Notes: generated by a model not told the origin, from the sequence alone. A stretch of 64,000 bases of DNA from JAYOEY01 sp038120295 (GCA_038120295.1 JAYOLL010000006.1:1-64000), one strand, 5' to 3'. Shown: positions 43,705 through 53,318, counted from the stretch's first letter. Numbers and translations: made by a program.

Positions 43705-44418
43705 TTGACGACTTTCGTTCTGGTTCACGGCGCCTGGGGAGGCGGCTGGCAATGGCGCGGCGTCGCACAACGGTTACGCGCGGCGGGACACGATGTTTAT
43801 ATCCCGACACTGACCGGCTGCGGCGAGCGCGGCCACCTGATCGGCCCGGACGTGACGCTGGATACCCATATTCAGGATGTCGCGAGCCTGATCGACTATG
43901 AGTTGCTCGACGACATCGCACTGGTCGGGCATTCCTATGCGGGCATGGTCGTGACCGGCGTCGCCGACCGAATGCCGGAAAAATTGCGGGCGCTGGTTTA
44001 TATCGATGCCGCCCTGCCGAAGGACCGCGAGGCGATGCTTGACATCGTCTCTGCCGAGCGAAAGAAGACGGTTATCGGACTCGCCGAGGAGCATGGCGAC
44101 GGATACAGGGTGCCGCAGACACTGGTGCTGGAAACCGGGATTGAGAACGAAAAAGAGCGCGAGAATTTTCTCAACCGCATGTGCCCGCACCCGCTGAATG
44201 CATTGCTGCAGCCGATCGCTCTCACCGGCGCTTTTCAGACCGTGCCGCGCAATGCCTATATCTTCTCCGCGCGAAACAATTCCCACAAATTCCGTGAATA
44301 TCGCGACTGGGCGGAAAACGAACCGGGATGGACGGCGGAAACCATGGATACGTGGCATTTCCCGATGGCGACGACGCCGGGCGCCACCGCCATCATGCTG
44401 AACAGGCTGGTGACCTGA
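43705..44418 (+). CDS. alpha/beta hydrolase (TTG start)
   Basis: The 237-residue hydrolase has the oxyanion motif VHGAWGGGWQW near the N-terminus, the nucleophile elbow GHSYAGM (near residues 75-81) and a catalytic His in DTWHFPMAT near the C-terminus. It resembles plant-type esterases/hydroxynitrile lyases. The start codon is TTG with AAGGGAGAAGG just upstream. The gene is 12 bases from the maleylacetate reductase and 47 bases from the LLM oxidoreductase, so the four genes form one unit. Confidence 0.88.
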   Translation: MTTFVLVHGAWGGGWQWRGVAQRLRAAGHDVYIPTLTGCGERGHLIGPDVTLDTHIQDVASLIDYELLDDIALVGHSYAGMVVTGVADRMPEKLRALVYIDAALPKDREAMLDIVSAERKKTVIGLAEEHGDGYRVPQTLVLETGIENEKERENFLNRMCPHPLNALLQPIALTGAFQTVPRNAYIFSARNNSHKFREYRDWAENEPGWTAETMDTWHFPMATTPGATAIMLNRLVT

Positions 44419-44465
44419 CTGACCGGTCCCGTTAAGCTTCCCGCAGCGAAATTCAGGAGACCGCC

Positions 44466-45587
44466 ATGCGCCTTGGCTATTTCACCATGCCGATGCATCC
44501 GATGGGCCGGGACTACACTCAGACCCTCAAGGAGGATCGAGAAACGATCATCCTGTGCGACAGGCTCGGCTATTACGATGCTTTCGTGGGCGAGCACCTG
44601 ACTGACGACGCCGAAAACATCACCAGCTCGATGCTGTTTCTGGCGACCCTGATCCATCACACAGAAAACATCATCCTCGGCACCGGTACATCGAACCTGA
44701 CTCATACGCACCCGGTCCTGGTCGCGAGCCACGCAGCGATGTTCGACCATCTCGCGGAGGGCCGGTTCATCCTGGGCGTTAGCCCAGGCACACTGCGCTC
44801 GGACCGCGAGGTTCTCGACATCTTCGACGAAGACATCAACAGGATGTTTGCGGAATCGATCCAGGTGATCCTCGAAATCTGGAATCGCGAACCGCCCTAT
44901 CAGATCGATTTTCCGGATAACCGCTACAAGGTCACAACGGAAAAGACTATCGACTTGCCTTATGGCACGGGCGTAATGCGGAAGCCCTATCAGAAGCCGC
45001 GACCTGAGATCGTCGGCACCGTCGTCGCACCGTTTTCCAAGGGCGTCACGCTGATGGGCGAACAGGATTTCCATCCCCTGTCCGCCAACTTCCTGATCGA
45101 CAAATGGGCGGCGACGCACTGGGCCAACTATGCGGACGGCTGCACCAATGTCGGGCGCGAGGCGAAGGTTTCGGACTGGCGGATCGCCCGAACAATTTTT
45201 GTTACCGAAGACGACGACAGGCTCGCGGAAGCCTACGGCAAGTCGGATGAAAACAGCCCCTACCGCTTCTATTACAAGCAGCTTCTCTACAAGCTGACCA
45301 AGGGCGGACGGCAGGCTGTGTTCAAACACGACCGCGACGAGCCGGACGAAGCGGTTACGCTGGACCGGGTGCTCGACGACCTGGTGATCTGCGGCTCGGT
45401 CAATTCGGTGGTCGATCAGATACTCGCCTTCCAGGAAGTCACCGGTCCGTTCGGAGAACTGGTTGTCGCTGGCATGGACTGGGTCGACGAAGGCCTGACC
45501 AAGAAATCGCTTCAGTTGATGGCGGAAGAAGTGATGCCGCGGGTCAACGAAGCGCTGGGCGAAACGGCGAGTGAGGCAGCGGAATAA
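44466..45587 (+). CDS. LLM-class flavin-dependent oxidoreductase
   Basis: The 373-residue protein is a luciferase-like (FMN-dependent) barrel, beginning RLGYFTMPMHPMGRDYTQTL, with the family segment ILGTGTSNLTHTHPVLVASH near residues 71-90. These enzymes oxidise an organic substrate with FMNH2 and O2. The flavin reductase partner is not adjacent. Its length is normal. It closes the DLH/maleylacetate-reductase operon and could provide the first oxygenation of the substrate. AGGAGACCGCC precedes the ATG. Confidence 0.9.
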   Translation: MRLGYFTMPMHPMGRDYTQTLKEDRETIILCDRLGYYDAFVGEHLTDDAENITSSMLFLATLIHHTENIILGTGTSNLTHTHPVLVASHAAMFDHLAEGRFILGVSPGTLRSDREVLDIFDEDINRMFAESIQVILEIWNREPPYQIDFPDNRYKVTTEKTIDLPYGTGVMRKPYQKPRPEIVGTVVAPFSKGVTLMGEQDFHPLSANFLIDKWAATHWANYADGCTNVGREAKVSDWRIARTIFVTEDDDRLAEAYGKSDENSPYRFYYKQLLYKLTKGGRQAVFKHDRDEPDEAVTLDRVLDDLVICGSVNSVVDQILAFQEVTGPFGELVVAGMDWVDEGLTKKSLQLMAEEVMPRVNEALGETASEAAE

Positions 45588-45595
45588 CTGCTTCG

Positions 45596-46309
45596 CTAAT
45601 CCTGCTCCTTCAGCCCGTCGACCCGGGCAATGCCATCCGCTACCGGCAGATCGGCAACCTCGTGCAGGATCCTTTTCATTCGCTGTAGCGCGTTTTCGTC
45701 ATATCCGGCGAACAGACGACCGAGCGCCAACGCTTCTTCGGCCAGTTTATCGTCAGGAAGAACGCGGTTGATTACGCCGAGCCGGAGCGTTTCTTCTGGA
45801 GAAAACGCTCTGCCGGTCATGATCATCTCGAATGCCGTCTTGCGGCCCACCTGACGAACCAGGTCAGGGACCACGCCCGCGGCCGTGAATCCATGCCGGA
45901 TTTCGGGATAGCCGAATGACGCGCTTTCAGCCGCAAGAATCATGTCGCAAGCAAAAGCCAGCGCGCAGCCGCCGCCGAGCGCAAATCCGTTGACCGCGGC
46001 CACCACGGGAAGACGCATTTCGCCGATCATGCGGAGCAATTTGCGGAATGCGGCGGAACGCGCCTTCGACAGGCTCGCCGTGTCGTCTTCCCGGTCGCGA
46101 AATTCGCGCATGTCGGCGCCAGCGGAAAAAGCCGGGCCCGCGCCGGTCATGATCACCGCGCAGACAGACTCTTCTGCTTCTGCTTTTTCAATCGCCTCGA
46201 CCAGCGCGAAGGTCAGCTCGGAATCGAGCGCGTTGCGCTTGTCAGGCCGGTTGAACGTCAGAATCCGGACACCGTCGTTGTCCTCGGTGAGCAGGATGGG
46301 CTCAGCCAT
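45596..46309 (-). CDS. enoyl-CoA hydratase/isomerase family protein
   Basis: The 237-residue crotonase-fold protein has the oxyanion-hole segments FSAGADMREF (near 61-70) and GGGCALAFACDMILAA (near 109-124). The active-site residue at the usual Glu position lies in GYPEIRHGF, so hydratase or isomerase activity is possible. It ends a two-gene minus-strand unit with the quinone-oxidoreductase-like gene, 5 bases away. It is convergent with the LLM gene. Confidence 0.9.
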   Translation of the reverse strand: MAEPILLTEDNDGVRILTFNRPDKRNALDSELTFALVEAIEKAEAEESVCAVIMTGAGPAFSAGADMREFRDREDDTASLSKARSAAFRKLLRMIGEMRLPVVAAVNGFALGGGCALAFACDMILAAESASFGYPEIRHGFTAAGVVPDLVRQVGRKTAFEMIMTGRAFSPEETLRLGVINRVLPDDKLAEEALALGRLFAGYDENALQRMKRILHEVADLPVADGIARVDGLKEQD

Positions 46310-46314
46310 CGGCG

Positions 46315-47241
46315 TCAGCGAATTTTGAAGACGATCTTGCCGCGCACGTGGCCGGTCGCGCTTTTCTCGTGCGCCGCCGCGGCGTCCCTGAGCTCCATGA
46401 TCTCGATATCCGGCGGCCAGGCGGTGCCCGCGGCGACCATGTCCGCGATCATTTTCATATGCGCTCCGTCCCGGTCGACCTGGGGTCGCAGATACTGGAC
46501 GTTCGTTGGCGGCGTAAACCCATCCGGCGTGCGTGTGACATAGACGAACCGGCCGCCTTCTTTCAGCACGTCGAAACTGCGGATATGAACGTCACCGCCG
46601 ATCGTGTCATAAACCACATCGCAGGGCGGTACGACCCTGGTGAAATCGTTGGCGTTGTAATCGACCACCTCGTCCGCGCCGTGCGATTTGACGTAATCAA
46701 TATTGTGGGCGCTCGCGGTAGACCAGACGGTCGCGCCGACGCTCCTGGCGTACTGGATTCCGAAGCTCCCTACCCCGCCGGCGCCGGCATGGATCAGCAC
46801 CGTGTCGTCCTTCGCCACATGCGCGTAGTCGTCGAGCGAATAGAGCGCCGTCAACCCGGTCAGCGCGATAGCTGCAGACTCGACGTGGCTCAGACTTTCC
46901 GGCTTGAGCGAAACCTGGTCAGCCCCGATAGCCAGCATCTCAGCGTATCCCCCGTCCCGGCTCTGGGCCCCCACGCCAAACACCTCGTCGCCCTCGGAAA
47001 AGCCGGAGACATTGTCGCCGACTCCGCGCACGACGCCCGAGAAATCGACGCCGAGAATATGCGGCATTGTTATGCTGGACGAAGCACGATGCCCGCCCTG
47101 CCTGATCTTCCAGTCCACCGGATTGACCGATGCGGCATGTACTTCGACGAGCAGATCGTCGTCGCCGGCGACGGGTTCAGGGGCATCCTCATAGACCAGA
47201 ACCTCGGGACCGCCATAGTCGGTCATCCTTACTGCTTTCAT
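46315..47241 (-). CDS. zinc-independent quinone oxidoreductase-like MDR protein
   Basis: The 308-residue protein belongs to the medium-chain dehydrogenase family. The N-terminal DYGGPEVLVYEDAPEP and the nucleotide-binding VLIHAGAGGVGSFGIQYAR (near residues 148-166) are seen, while the Cys/His zinc ligands of alcohol dehydrogenases are absent. It likely reduces quinones or enones with NADPH. GGAGAG precedes the ATG at 47241. The crotonase gene follows closely, suggesting a shared role in acid degradation. Confidence 0.9.
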   Translation of the reverse strand: MKAVRMTDYGGPEVLVYEDAPEPVAGDDDLLVEVHAASVNPVDWKIRQGGHRASSSITMPHILGVDFSGVVRGVGDNVSGFSEGDEVFGVGAQSRDGGYAEMLAIGADQVSLKPESLSHVESAAIALTGLTALYSLDDYAHVAKDDTVLIHAGAGGVGSFGIQYARSVGATVWSTASAHNIDYVKSHGADEVVDYNANDFTRVVPPCDVVYDTIGGDVHIRSFDVLKEGGRFVYVTRTPDGFTPPTNVQYLRPQVDRDGAHMKMIADMVAAGTAWPPDIEIMELRDAAAAHEKSATGHVRGKIVFKIR

Positions 47242-47369
47242 CTCGTTCTCTCCTGAATTTGAGCTGCCGGAAGAATGGCGCAGATCGGCTTCATAGACCA
47301 GCGCGGTTGATCCCTGCGCGTTTCCTGTCAGACTCCGGAAACCAACCGGGAAGAAACAGGAGAGTAGTA

Positions 47370-48098
47370 ATGGATTCGTTACAGGAAGCGCTCAGGGAAC
47401 TTGTCATCGCCAACCGTATTCTGGCGCGTGAAGGCGTGGTCGACGCGTTCGGTCATGTCAGCGTACGTCATCCCGACAACCCGGAACGCTTTCTGATGTC
47501 CCGATCGCGCGCGCCCGAGCTGATCACGCTCGACGACCTGATCGAATTCAAGCTCGATGGCGAAGCCATCGACCTCCGCGACCGTACGCCCTACGGCGAG
47601 CGTTTCATCCATGGCGCCGTCCTGGAAGCGCGGCCGGACATCAATTCAGTGATCCACAACCACGCCTATGAGCTGATCCCGTTCGGCAACACCAACACAC
47701 CGCTCTTGCCGATGATGCATACCTGCGGCGTGATCGGAGCGGACATTAATTTCTGGGATATCCGCGACCAGTTCGGCGAAACCGACCATCTCGTCGTCAA
47801 TATGGAACAGGGGCGCGACCTGGCGAAGACGCTGGGCGACCGGCGGGTGACGCTGATGAAGCGCCACGGCTGTGTCGTCGCCGGCAGCAACATCAAGGAA
47901 GCCGTCAATATCGCCGTCTATCTGCAGGTCAATGCGAAGATCCAGCTTCAGGCCATCGCCATGGGCGGCGCGATCGACAATCTGACCCCGGGCGAGGTCG
48001 ATCTGTGCACCCAGCGCCAGTTCAGCCCGCTCGGCATGGACCGGGCGTGGGAGTACTGGTCGCTTCGCGCCGGCGCCGACCGGCTGTTCGGCGACTGA
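47370..48098 (+). CDS. class II aldolase/adducin family protein
   Basis: The 242-residue protein has the zinc-site pattern of the class II aldolase/adducin family: the HNHAYELI histidines (near residues 94-101) and the distal His in KRHGCVVAG (near 170). It may cleave a carbon-carbon bond or decarboxylate a hydroxy-acid. The ATG at 47370 is preceded by AGGAGAG. The FAD monooxygenase gene follows with 3 bases between, so the pair is likely cotranscribed. Confidence 0.9.
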   Translation: MDSLQEALRELVIANRILAREGVVDAFGHVSVRHPDNPERFLMSRSRAPELITLDDLIEFKLDGEAIDLRDRTPYGERFIHGAVLEARPDINSVIHNHAYELIPFGNTNTPLLPMMHTCGVIGADINFWDIRDQFGETDHLVVNMEQGRDLAKTLGDRRVTLMKRHGCVVAGSNIKEAVNIAVYLQVNAKIQLQAIAMGGAIDNLTPGEVDLCTQRQFSPLGMDRAWEYWSLRAGADRLFGD

Positions 48099-48101
48099 CC
48101 T

Positions 48102-49310
48102 GTGGCGAAGGCAGACAGGGTCGCGATCGTCGGCGGCGGGCCGGTCGGTTTGACCGCCGCTTGGCTACTCGCCGCGAAAGGCGTACCGGTCGCCGTGTTC
48201 GAAAAGGAAGAGTGCGTACAGGAGGATTACCGCGCGTCGACCTTTCACGCGGCCACGCTCGACCTGCTGGAAGGCACCGGTATCACCGAAGCGCTGGTCG
48301 AAATGGGCATCCAGTGCCCCATCGTTCAGTTCCGCAGCTGGGACGAAGGCCGCATTGCCGAGTACGACCATTCGGTCCTGAAGAACGACACCAATCACCC
48401 CTACCGGCTCCAGTGTGAGCAGTACAAGCTGGCGCAATGGCTGTTCGACAGAATGTCGGAGATGCCCGGCGTCGATCTTTACTATGGTCACGAAGTCATC
48501 GGGTTCGACCAGGACGACGATGGCGTCACGATCTCCTCCAGGAGTGCGGACGACGACATGACGTTGCGCGCCGACTACCTGATCGGCGCCGATGGCGGCC
48601 GGAGCACGGTGCGCAAGGTGCTCGACATCGATTTCCCGGGGTTCACCTTTCCCGAGCGTATCCTGGTGATGGGTACAACGCTCGATCTGCGCACGGTCCT
48701 GCCCGATCTCGCCTATGTGAACTACGTGACCGACCCGAAACATTACGGGCACATTCTGCGCATCCCCAATCTATGGCGCATGAGCCAGCCCTTGTTCGAC
48801 GACGAGGATTCCGACGAAGTCCTCAGCGACGAGGGCATCGAGGCGCGCCTGCGACAGGTAATCTCCGACCTGAAACTTCCCGATATCAAGGTGCGCGGTA
48901 TCTACACCGTTCATCAGAGGGTCGCGGAGACCTACCGCAAGGGGCGCGCCTTCCTCGCCGGCGACGCCGCGCATCTCAACAACCCAAAGGGTGGGATGGG
49001 GCTCAACGGCGGTATCCACGATGCATGGGACCTGACCGAACGGCTGGGCCGCATCTGGCACGGCGATGCACGGGAGGACGAGCTCGACGGGTACGAACCG
49101 CTGCGCCGCAAGGAAGCGATCGAGGACGTGCACAAGCAGACGCAGGCCAATGTCAGCAATCTCAAGGAAGCCGATGCGGACGCGCGACAGGCGCTGTTCG
49201 ATGAATGGCGCCGCAAGGCCGCCGACCCCGAGGCGCAGCGACAGACCCTGCTGCAAAGCTCAATGCTCGCCAGCCTGAGACGGTGCGGGATGCTGCCGGA
49301 GAGAAATTAG
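48102..49310 (+). CDS. FAD-dependent aromatic monooxygenase (PHBH/MhpA type)
   Basis: The 402-residue protein (GTG start) has the FAD motif VAIVGGGPVGLTAAWLLA at the N-terminus, the DG motif (ADYLIGADGGRSTVRK, near residues 158-173) and the second FAD-binding motif GDAAHLNNPKGGMGLNGG (near 287-304). It hydroxylates a phenolic or heteroaromatic substrate using NAD(P)H and O2. It overlaps the convergent hydrolase gene by 4 bases. It could act with the class II aldolase upstream in ring hydroxylation and cleavage of one compound. Confidence 0.92.
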   Translation: MAKADRVAIVGGGPVGLTAAWLLAAKGVPVAVFEKEECVQEDYRASTFHAATLDLLEGTGITEALVEMGIQCPIVQFRSWDEGRIAEYDHSVLKNDTNHPYRLQCEQYKLAQWLFDRMSEMPGVDLYYGHEVIGFDQDDDGVTISSRSADDDMTLRADYLIGADGGRSTVRKVLDIDFPGFTFPERILVMGTTLDLRTVLPDLAYVNYVTDPKHYGHILRIPNLWRMSQPLFDDEDSDEVLSDEGIEARLRQVISDLKLPDIKVRGIYTVHQRVAETYRKGRAFLAGDAAHLNNPKGGMGLNGGIHDAWDLTERLGRIWHGDAREDELDGYEPLRRKEAIEDVHKQTQANVSNLKEADADARQALFDEWRRKAADPEAQRQTLLQSSMLASLRRCGMLPERN

Positions 49311-50398
49311 GCCAGGTTGATGCTGCCCGAGTAATCCGCGACCAGCCTGCCGTCCGAAAAACCCGCAACCGAGTTCGACTCCAGCCATTCGCGCGAGCCG
49401 CGATGGAGGATATGGCGCTGTTTTTCCCACCCCATGAAGTGGGATGCGCCCTTGACCTCGATAAAGAGCTTAGACTCGCTCCCAAGATCGTCGAACAGTT
49501 CGATATTGGACGGCAGCAGCCGGTCGTACTCGCCGACCATGATCAGCACCGGGCAGGTGATCTTCGCCGCTGATTTGGCATTCCAGCCCCAGTAGGTCCG
49601 GCTCGGTGCCCGCAACCCGCCCGGTCCCCAGGATGCGCCCACAGCGTCCGTGACAACCGTCTGTTTCCAGACGATTTCAGGCACGCCGGGCTCGACCTGG
49701 CCTTCCGCATGGACGGTACCCATCCAGCGCTGGTCGATGCCGACGGCGCGGGTCTGGAACGTCATCGGATGGCCGGGTTCCGGAAGCGTGTCGGGGGGAT
49801 TGTCGGGGTTGCCCCGGTCGTAGCTGGAAGACGCAAAGACAATCAGCTTCGCCACACGATCCTGATGCCGTTGGGTGAAGGTGCCGGTGCGGACTCCGCC
49901 GCCGGACCAGCCGATCAGATTGATCCGGTCGACCCCGCGCAGGTCGCAGATGAAATCGACCACGTGCGCGATGTCGTCGGTCTCGGAGTCGCTGGTGACC
50001 AGCTTGACCGGATGGGTCGGAGGCATACGTTCCGATAGGGTCAGCGGAATCAGCGCGTCCTGATACTCGGGCGGCAGATTGGCCGGGTTGTCCATCAGAG
50101 GCCGGCTGGAATAGCCGTACCCTGTCATGTCCATGGCAAACACGTCGTACCCGTCGGCGGCCAGCGCCTCCATCCAGCTGTAGTCGCGATACTGCAGATC
50201 ATACCCGTTGACGCACGGCCAGTAGCCGCCATGCACCATCAGGACGATTTTGTCTTCGGGAACGTCCGTACCGGCATGGGCGACGGGCTCAAGCGCCTTC
50301 TCGCGGACGAACAGGTTTACCGGCATCCCGGCAATAGCGGGCGCAGTCGAGACGTGATCGACCAGCCGGTCGATGGTCAGGATGTTTTCGCCAGCCAT
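49307..50398 (-). CDS. alpha/beta hydrolase
   Basis: The 363-residue hydrolase shows the oxyanion motif VHGGYWPCVNGYD (near residues 54-66), the nucleophile elbow GWSGGGV (Ser near 163) and a late His (GASHFMGWEK, near 326). The long lid region and DMTGYGYSSRP suggest a lipase or C-C hydrolase of a catabolic pathway. It follows the GFA gene by 12 bases on the minus strand. No Shine-Dalgarno is obvious. Function beyond hydrolysis is open. Confidence 0.88.
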   Translation of the reverse strand: MAGENILTIDRLVDHVSTAPAIAGMPVNLFVREKALEPVAHAGTDVPEDKIVLMVHGGYWPCVNGYDLQYRDYSWMEALAADGYDVFAMDMTGYGYSSRPLMDNPANLPPEYQDALIPLTLSERMPPTHPVKLVTSDSETDDIAHVVDFICDLRGVDRINLIGWSGGGVRTGTFTQRHQDRVAKLIVFASSSYDRGNPDNPPDTLPEPGHPMTFQTRAVGIDQRWMGTVHAEGQVEPGVPEIVWKQTVVTDAVGASWGPGGLRAPSRTYWGWNAKSAAKITCPVLIMVGEYDRLLPSNIELFDDLGSESKLFIEVKGASHFMGWEKQRHILHRGSREWLESNSVAGFSDGRLVADYSGSINLA

Positions 50399-50410
50399 GG
50401 CGATAATCGT

Positions 50411-50824
50411 CTATTGGGGACGCATCGTCTCGAACTGCTCGATATAGGGATCGAGAACCGTGAACGGGTGCTTGCGGGCGGTGAACACGCTGATCGCGGG
50501 TTTAAGGTCTCCGACATTGTCGAGCGTGCCGGCCTTGACGTGTTTGACGCCCGGACTGCCGGTACCGATGCCGAAAAGCTGGGAGCCGCAGTTCCCGCAA
50601 AACTGCTTGGTCATCGTATTGCCGGCATCCGATTTATGCTGAAACTCCTTCGGAGTCCCCTGGGTGACAACGATGTCCTCTTCCTTGAAGAAGAAATTGG
50701 TCGCGTAGCTCGACCCGGTCGCCTTGCGGCAGTCGTCGCAATGGCAGACGGCGGTCCGCACGGGCTCGCCGTTGACTTCGTACTTGATCGCGCCGCAAAG
50801 GCAGCTTCCGGTGTAGTTGGCCAT
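50411..50824 (-). CDS. GFA/CENP-V family zinc protein (second copy)
   Basis: The 137-residue protein has the zinc pattern CLCGAIKYEV, VCHCDDCRKATG and FCGNCGSQLF typical of GFA proteins. Compared with the copy at 19216 it is shorter. GGGAGCCCTAGA precedes the ATG. It is upstream of the hydrolase gene and shares its transcript. A small-thiol- or glutathione-linked detoxification role in the catabolic region is a reasonable guess only. Confidence 0.87.
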   Translation of the reverse strand: MANYTGSCLCGAIKYEVNGEPVRTAVCHCDDCRKATGSSYATNFFFKEEDIVVTQGTPKEFQHKSDAGNTMTKQFCGNCGSQLFGIGTGSPGVKHVKAGTLDNVGDLKPAISVFTARKHPFTVLDPYIEQFETMRPQ

Positions 50825-50877
50825 TCTAGGGCTCCCTCAATGGACTGGATGCAGAGAGCGTAACCCGGTTCGGAGTA

Positions 50878-52134
50878 TCAGGCGAGGGCCGGTTTTGGCC
50901 GCGGACCGATCCGGAAAATCAGCGCGACGATAATCAGGATATTGACGATGTTGAAACCGACGCCGATCAGGAACGGCATCGTGTAAGAGCCGGTCAGGTC
51001 GAACAGGTACCCCCCCATCCAGCCGCCGAACCCCATCGCCACCGCGCCGAACAGAAAGATAACGCCGGTTCGCTTTCCGGCCTCGGTAATCGGCAAATGA
51101 TCGCGCACGGCCACCGCGTAAACCGGGAACAGCCCTCCATAGCCGAGCCCCATGGCTACCGCCACGGCGTAAAGCGCCCATAGATCGCGCACAACCGTAA
51201 ACAGGGCCAGCATCGCCGCCTGCCCGATGGAGAATACAAGCATCGCGCGCAGCCCGCCCAGCCAGTCGGAAAGCGGGCCCAGCACGGCAGCGCGGCTAAT
51301 AAAGGCCGCCAACAGCATGACCGACAGGACTTCCACGGCAGTCTCCAGCGGATGGCCGATATCGGTGACAAAGGAGACCAGATGGCCAAGCGGCAGCGCC
51401 ATCGCCGTGCAACAGCCAATCATGGCGCAGCATAACGTCGACTGGACCGCCATGGTCGAAAGTGGGGCCTTCCGCGGTTTGCTGGAAGTTGCGGCATCGC
51501 TTCCACCCGGCGCAGGCGCCGGCGGTTTATAGGCGGGCGGTCGGAACCGCACGGCGAAACAGAGCGGCACCATCACGCAGAAAGCGAAAATGCCGTACCA
51601 GAAGAACATGTCGCGCCAGCCGATGGCGAGCATCACCGCACCCATAACTGGCGGCCAGACGATCCCGGCCAGCGCCTGCCCGCTGGACGCGATACCAACG
51701 GCGAGCCCTCTTCGCTTGTCGTACCAGCGCGCGACATTGGCGAGCGCCGGCGCAGCGAGGCTGCCCTGCCCCGACAGGCCGAAGAAGAACAGATATATGG
51801 CGTAAAGCTGCCAGGCGGAGTCGATCAGGCTACCCAGCAACGCGCCAAGACTAACGCAGATCGTGCCGACGATAGCCGGCACAATATAGCCGTACCTGTC
51901 GAGCATCTGGCCCATGATGATACCGCCAATGCCCGAGCCAATGAATTGGAGCGAGAAGGCGAAGGACGGCACCGCACGCGGCCAGCCGAACTCCTGCGCG
52001 ACATCCTTGAGCGCGACGACGATCAGATACATGCCGCCGGCGCTGACCAGCAGCATCGTCACCGAACCGGCCAGCACCATAAAGCGCCGCCGCGCCAGCG
52101 TGCGTTCGTCGAGTTGTTCGGGATCAGAGACCAT
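50878..52134 (-). CDS. MFS transporter (oxalate/formate-type or monocarboxylate-like)
   Basis: The 418-residue protein has 12 predicted membrane helices and the RxGRR-like loops of the major facilitator superfamily, such as MLDRYGYIVPAIVGT (motif A variant near residues 80-95) and DKRRGLAVGIASSGQALAG (near 144-162). It probably imports or exports an organic acid for the nearby enzymes. It stands alone, divergent from the AbrB-type gene with 114 bases between. Confidence 0.9.
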   Translation of the reverse strand: MVSDPEQLDERTLARRRFMVLAGSVTMLLVSAGGMYLIVVALKDVAQEFGWPRAVPSFAFSLQFIGSGIGGIIMGQMLDRYGYIVPAIVGTICVSLGALLGSLIDSAWQLYAIYLFFFGLSGQGSLAAPALANVARWYDKRRGLAVGIASSGQALAGIVWPPVMGAVMLAIGWRDMFFWYGIFAFCVMVPLCFAVRFRPPAYKPPAPAPGGSDAATSSKPRKAPLSTMAVQSTLCCAMIGCCTAMALPLGHLVSFVTDIGHPLETAVEVLSVMLLAAFISRAAVLGPLSDWLGGLRAMLVFSIGQAAMLALFTVVRDLWALYAVAVAMGLGYGGLFPVYAVAVRDHLPITEAGKRTGVIFLFGAVAMGFGGWMGGYLFDLTGSYTMPFLIGVGFNIVNILIIVALIFRIGPRPKPALA

Positions 52135-52248
52135 GGCGGTAGCGCTTACGCCGTTTCACGCGTGAGGGAAACCCCTGCCAGCCTCGCCACGGCGAAAAGC
52201 TGCCGCTAGAATACGCACGTCCGCTCATAACACCTTTGTTTTTCCCCG

Positions 52249-53316
52249 ATGATCGACATACCCGCCTTGCGCGCCCGGATGCCGGGCATGGCCCGCGCCC
52301 TTGCCGTCGCTATCCCGGCCGGCGCGCTGTTCGACTGGCTGGATACGCCCCTCCCCTGGATGATCGGCCCGATGGTTGCGGTTGCCGCGATCAACCTCAT
52401 GGGCGTTCGTGTCCACGATATCCCATTCGGTCGGCAGACCGGGCAGGTGTTGCTGGGTTCCGCCGTGTCTATCTATTTCACACCGCCGGTGGTTGCCGCT
52501 TTGGGCGCCAACCTGGGCGCGATCGTACTGGCTACCCTGTCAGCCTTCGTGATCGGAGGTCTTGGAGCGGCGATGATCAGCCGGGTGTCGCACATTGATG
52601 GAAAGTCCGCGTTCTTTTCCTCGATCCCCGGCGGCTCGATGGCAATGGCGGTGCTGGCAGAAAAGTACGGCGCGCAGGTAGCGCCTGTCGCGGTGACGCA
52701 TAGCCTGCGAATATCCATCGTCGTGATTGCCGTTCCCTACGCGCTGACCTATGGCGGAATCCCCATCGAGGCCGCTCCCTACAAGCCGCAGCTTCCCTTC
52801 GACCCGCTGATCCTCGCCGTCTGGCTCGCCGCCGGCTTTGTCGTCGGTGAAGTTTCGGAACGCCTTCGTTTCCACAACGCCTGCATGATGATGCCGATCT
52901 TTATGGGCGCCGCGCTGACGATGAACGGGGTTCAGCTCTCAGCTGTTCCCGAATGGATGACGGATTTCGCGCAACTGCTGTTCGGGCTGATCCTCGGTTC
53001 CAGATTCGAGCGCGCGTTCTTCGCCCGAAACAAGCTCTTTATCCCGTCGGCCCTGATCAATTCCGCCTTTATCCTGCTGATGTCCGTGGCCGTTGCGCTG
53101 GGGCTCGCCTGGGGCTTTGATCTGCCGATCGCGACGATGATCCTGTCGACCGCGCCGGGCGGTCTGCCTGAAATGACGATAACAGCGAAGGCGCTTCAGA
53201 TCGGCGTACCGACGGTGGTCGCGTTTCACCTGATACGGGTGATCGTCGTCAACATTGGCACACAGTTCATATACAGCGTGTTCATGGCGATCCGCTCAAG
53301 GATGGGGCTCGTTTAG
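52249..53316 (+). CDS. AbrB-family membrane protein (AbrB duplication, putative transporter)
   Basis: The 355-residue protein has about 10 membrane segments in two similar halves, with LDTPLPWMIGPMVAVAA and the later LRFHNACMMMPIFMGAAL repeats. It is the family once called putative ammonia monooxygenase, now AbrB-like, and is usually linked to transport of organic acids or iron-linked uptake. The exact cargo is not known. The decayed DLH remnant starts 3 bases beyond its stop on the other strand. Confidence 0.85.
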   Translation: MIDIPALRARMPGMARALAVAIPAGALFDWLDTPLPWMIGPMVAVAAINLMGVRVHDIPFGRQTGQVLLGSAVSIYFTPPVVAALGANLGAIVLATLSAFVIGGLGAAMISRVSHIDGKSAFFSSIPGGSMAMAVLAEKYGAQVAPVAVTHSLRISIVVIAVPYALTYGGIPIEAAPYKPQLPFDPLILAVWLAAGFVVGEVSERLRFHNACMMMPIFMGAALTMNGVQLSAVPEWMTDFAQLLFGLILGSRFERAFFARNKLFIPSALINSAFILLMSVAVALGLAWGFDLPIATMILSTAPGGLPEMTITAKALQIGVPTVVAFHLIRVIVVNIGTQFIYSVFMAIRSRMGLV

Positions 53317-53318
53317 CC

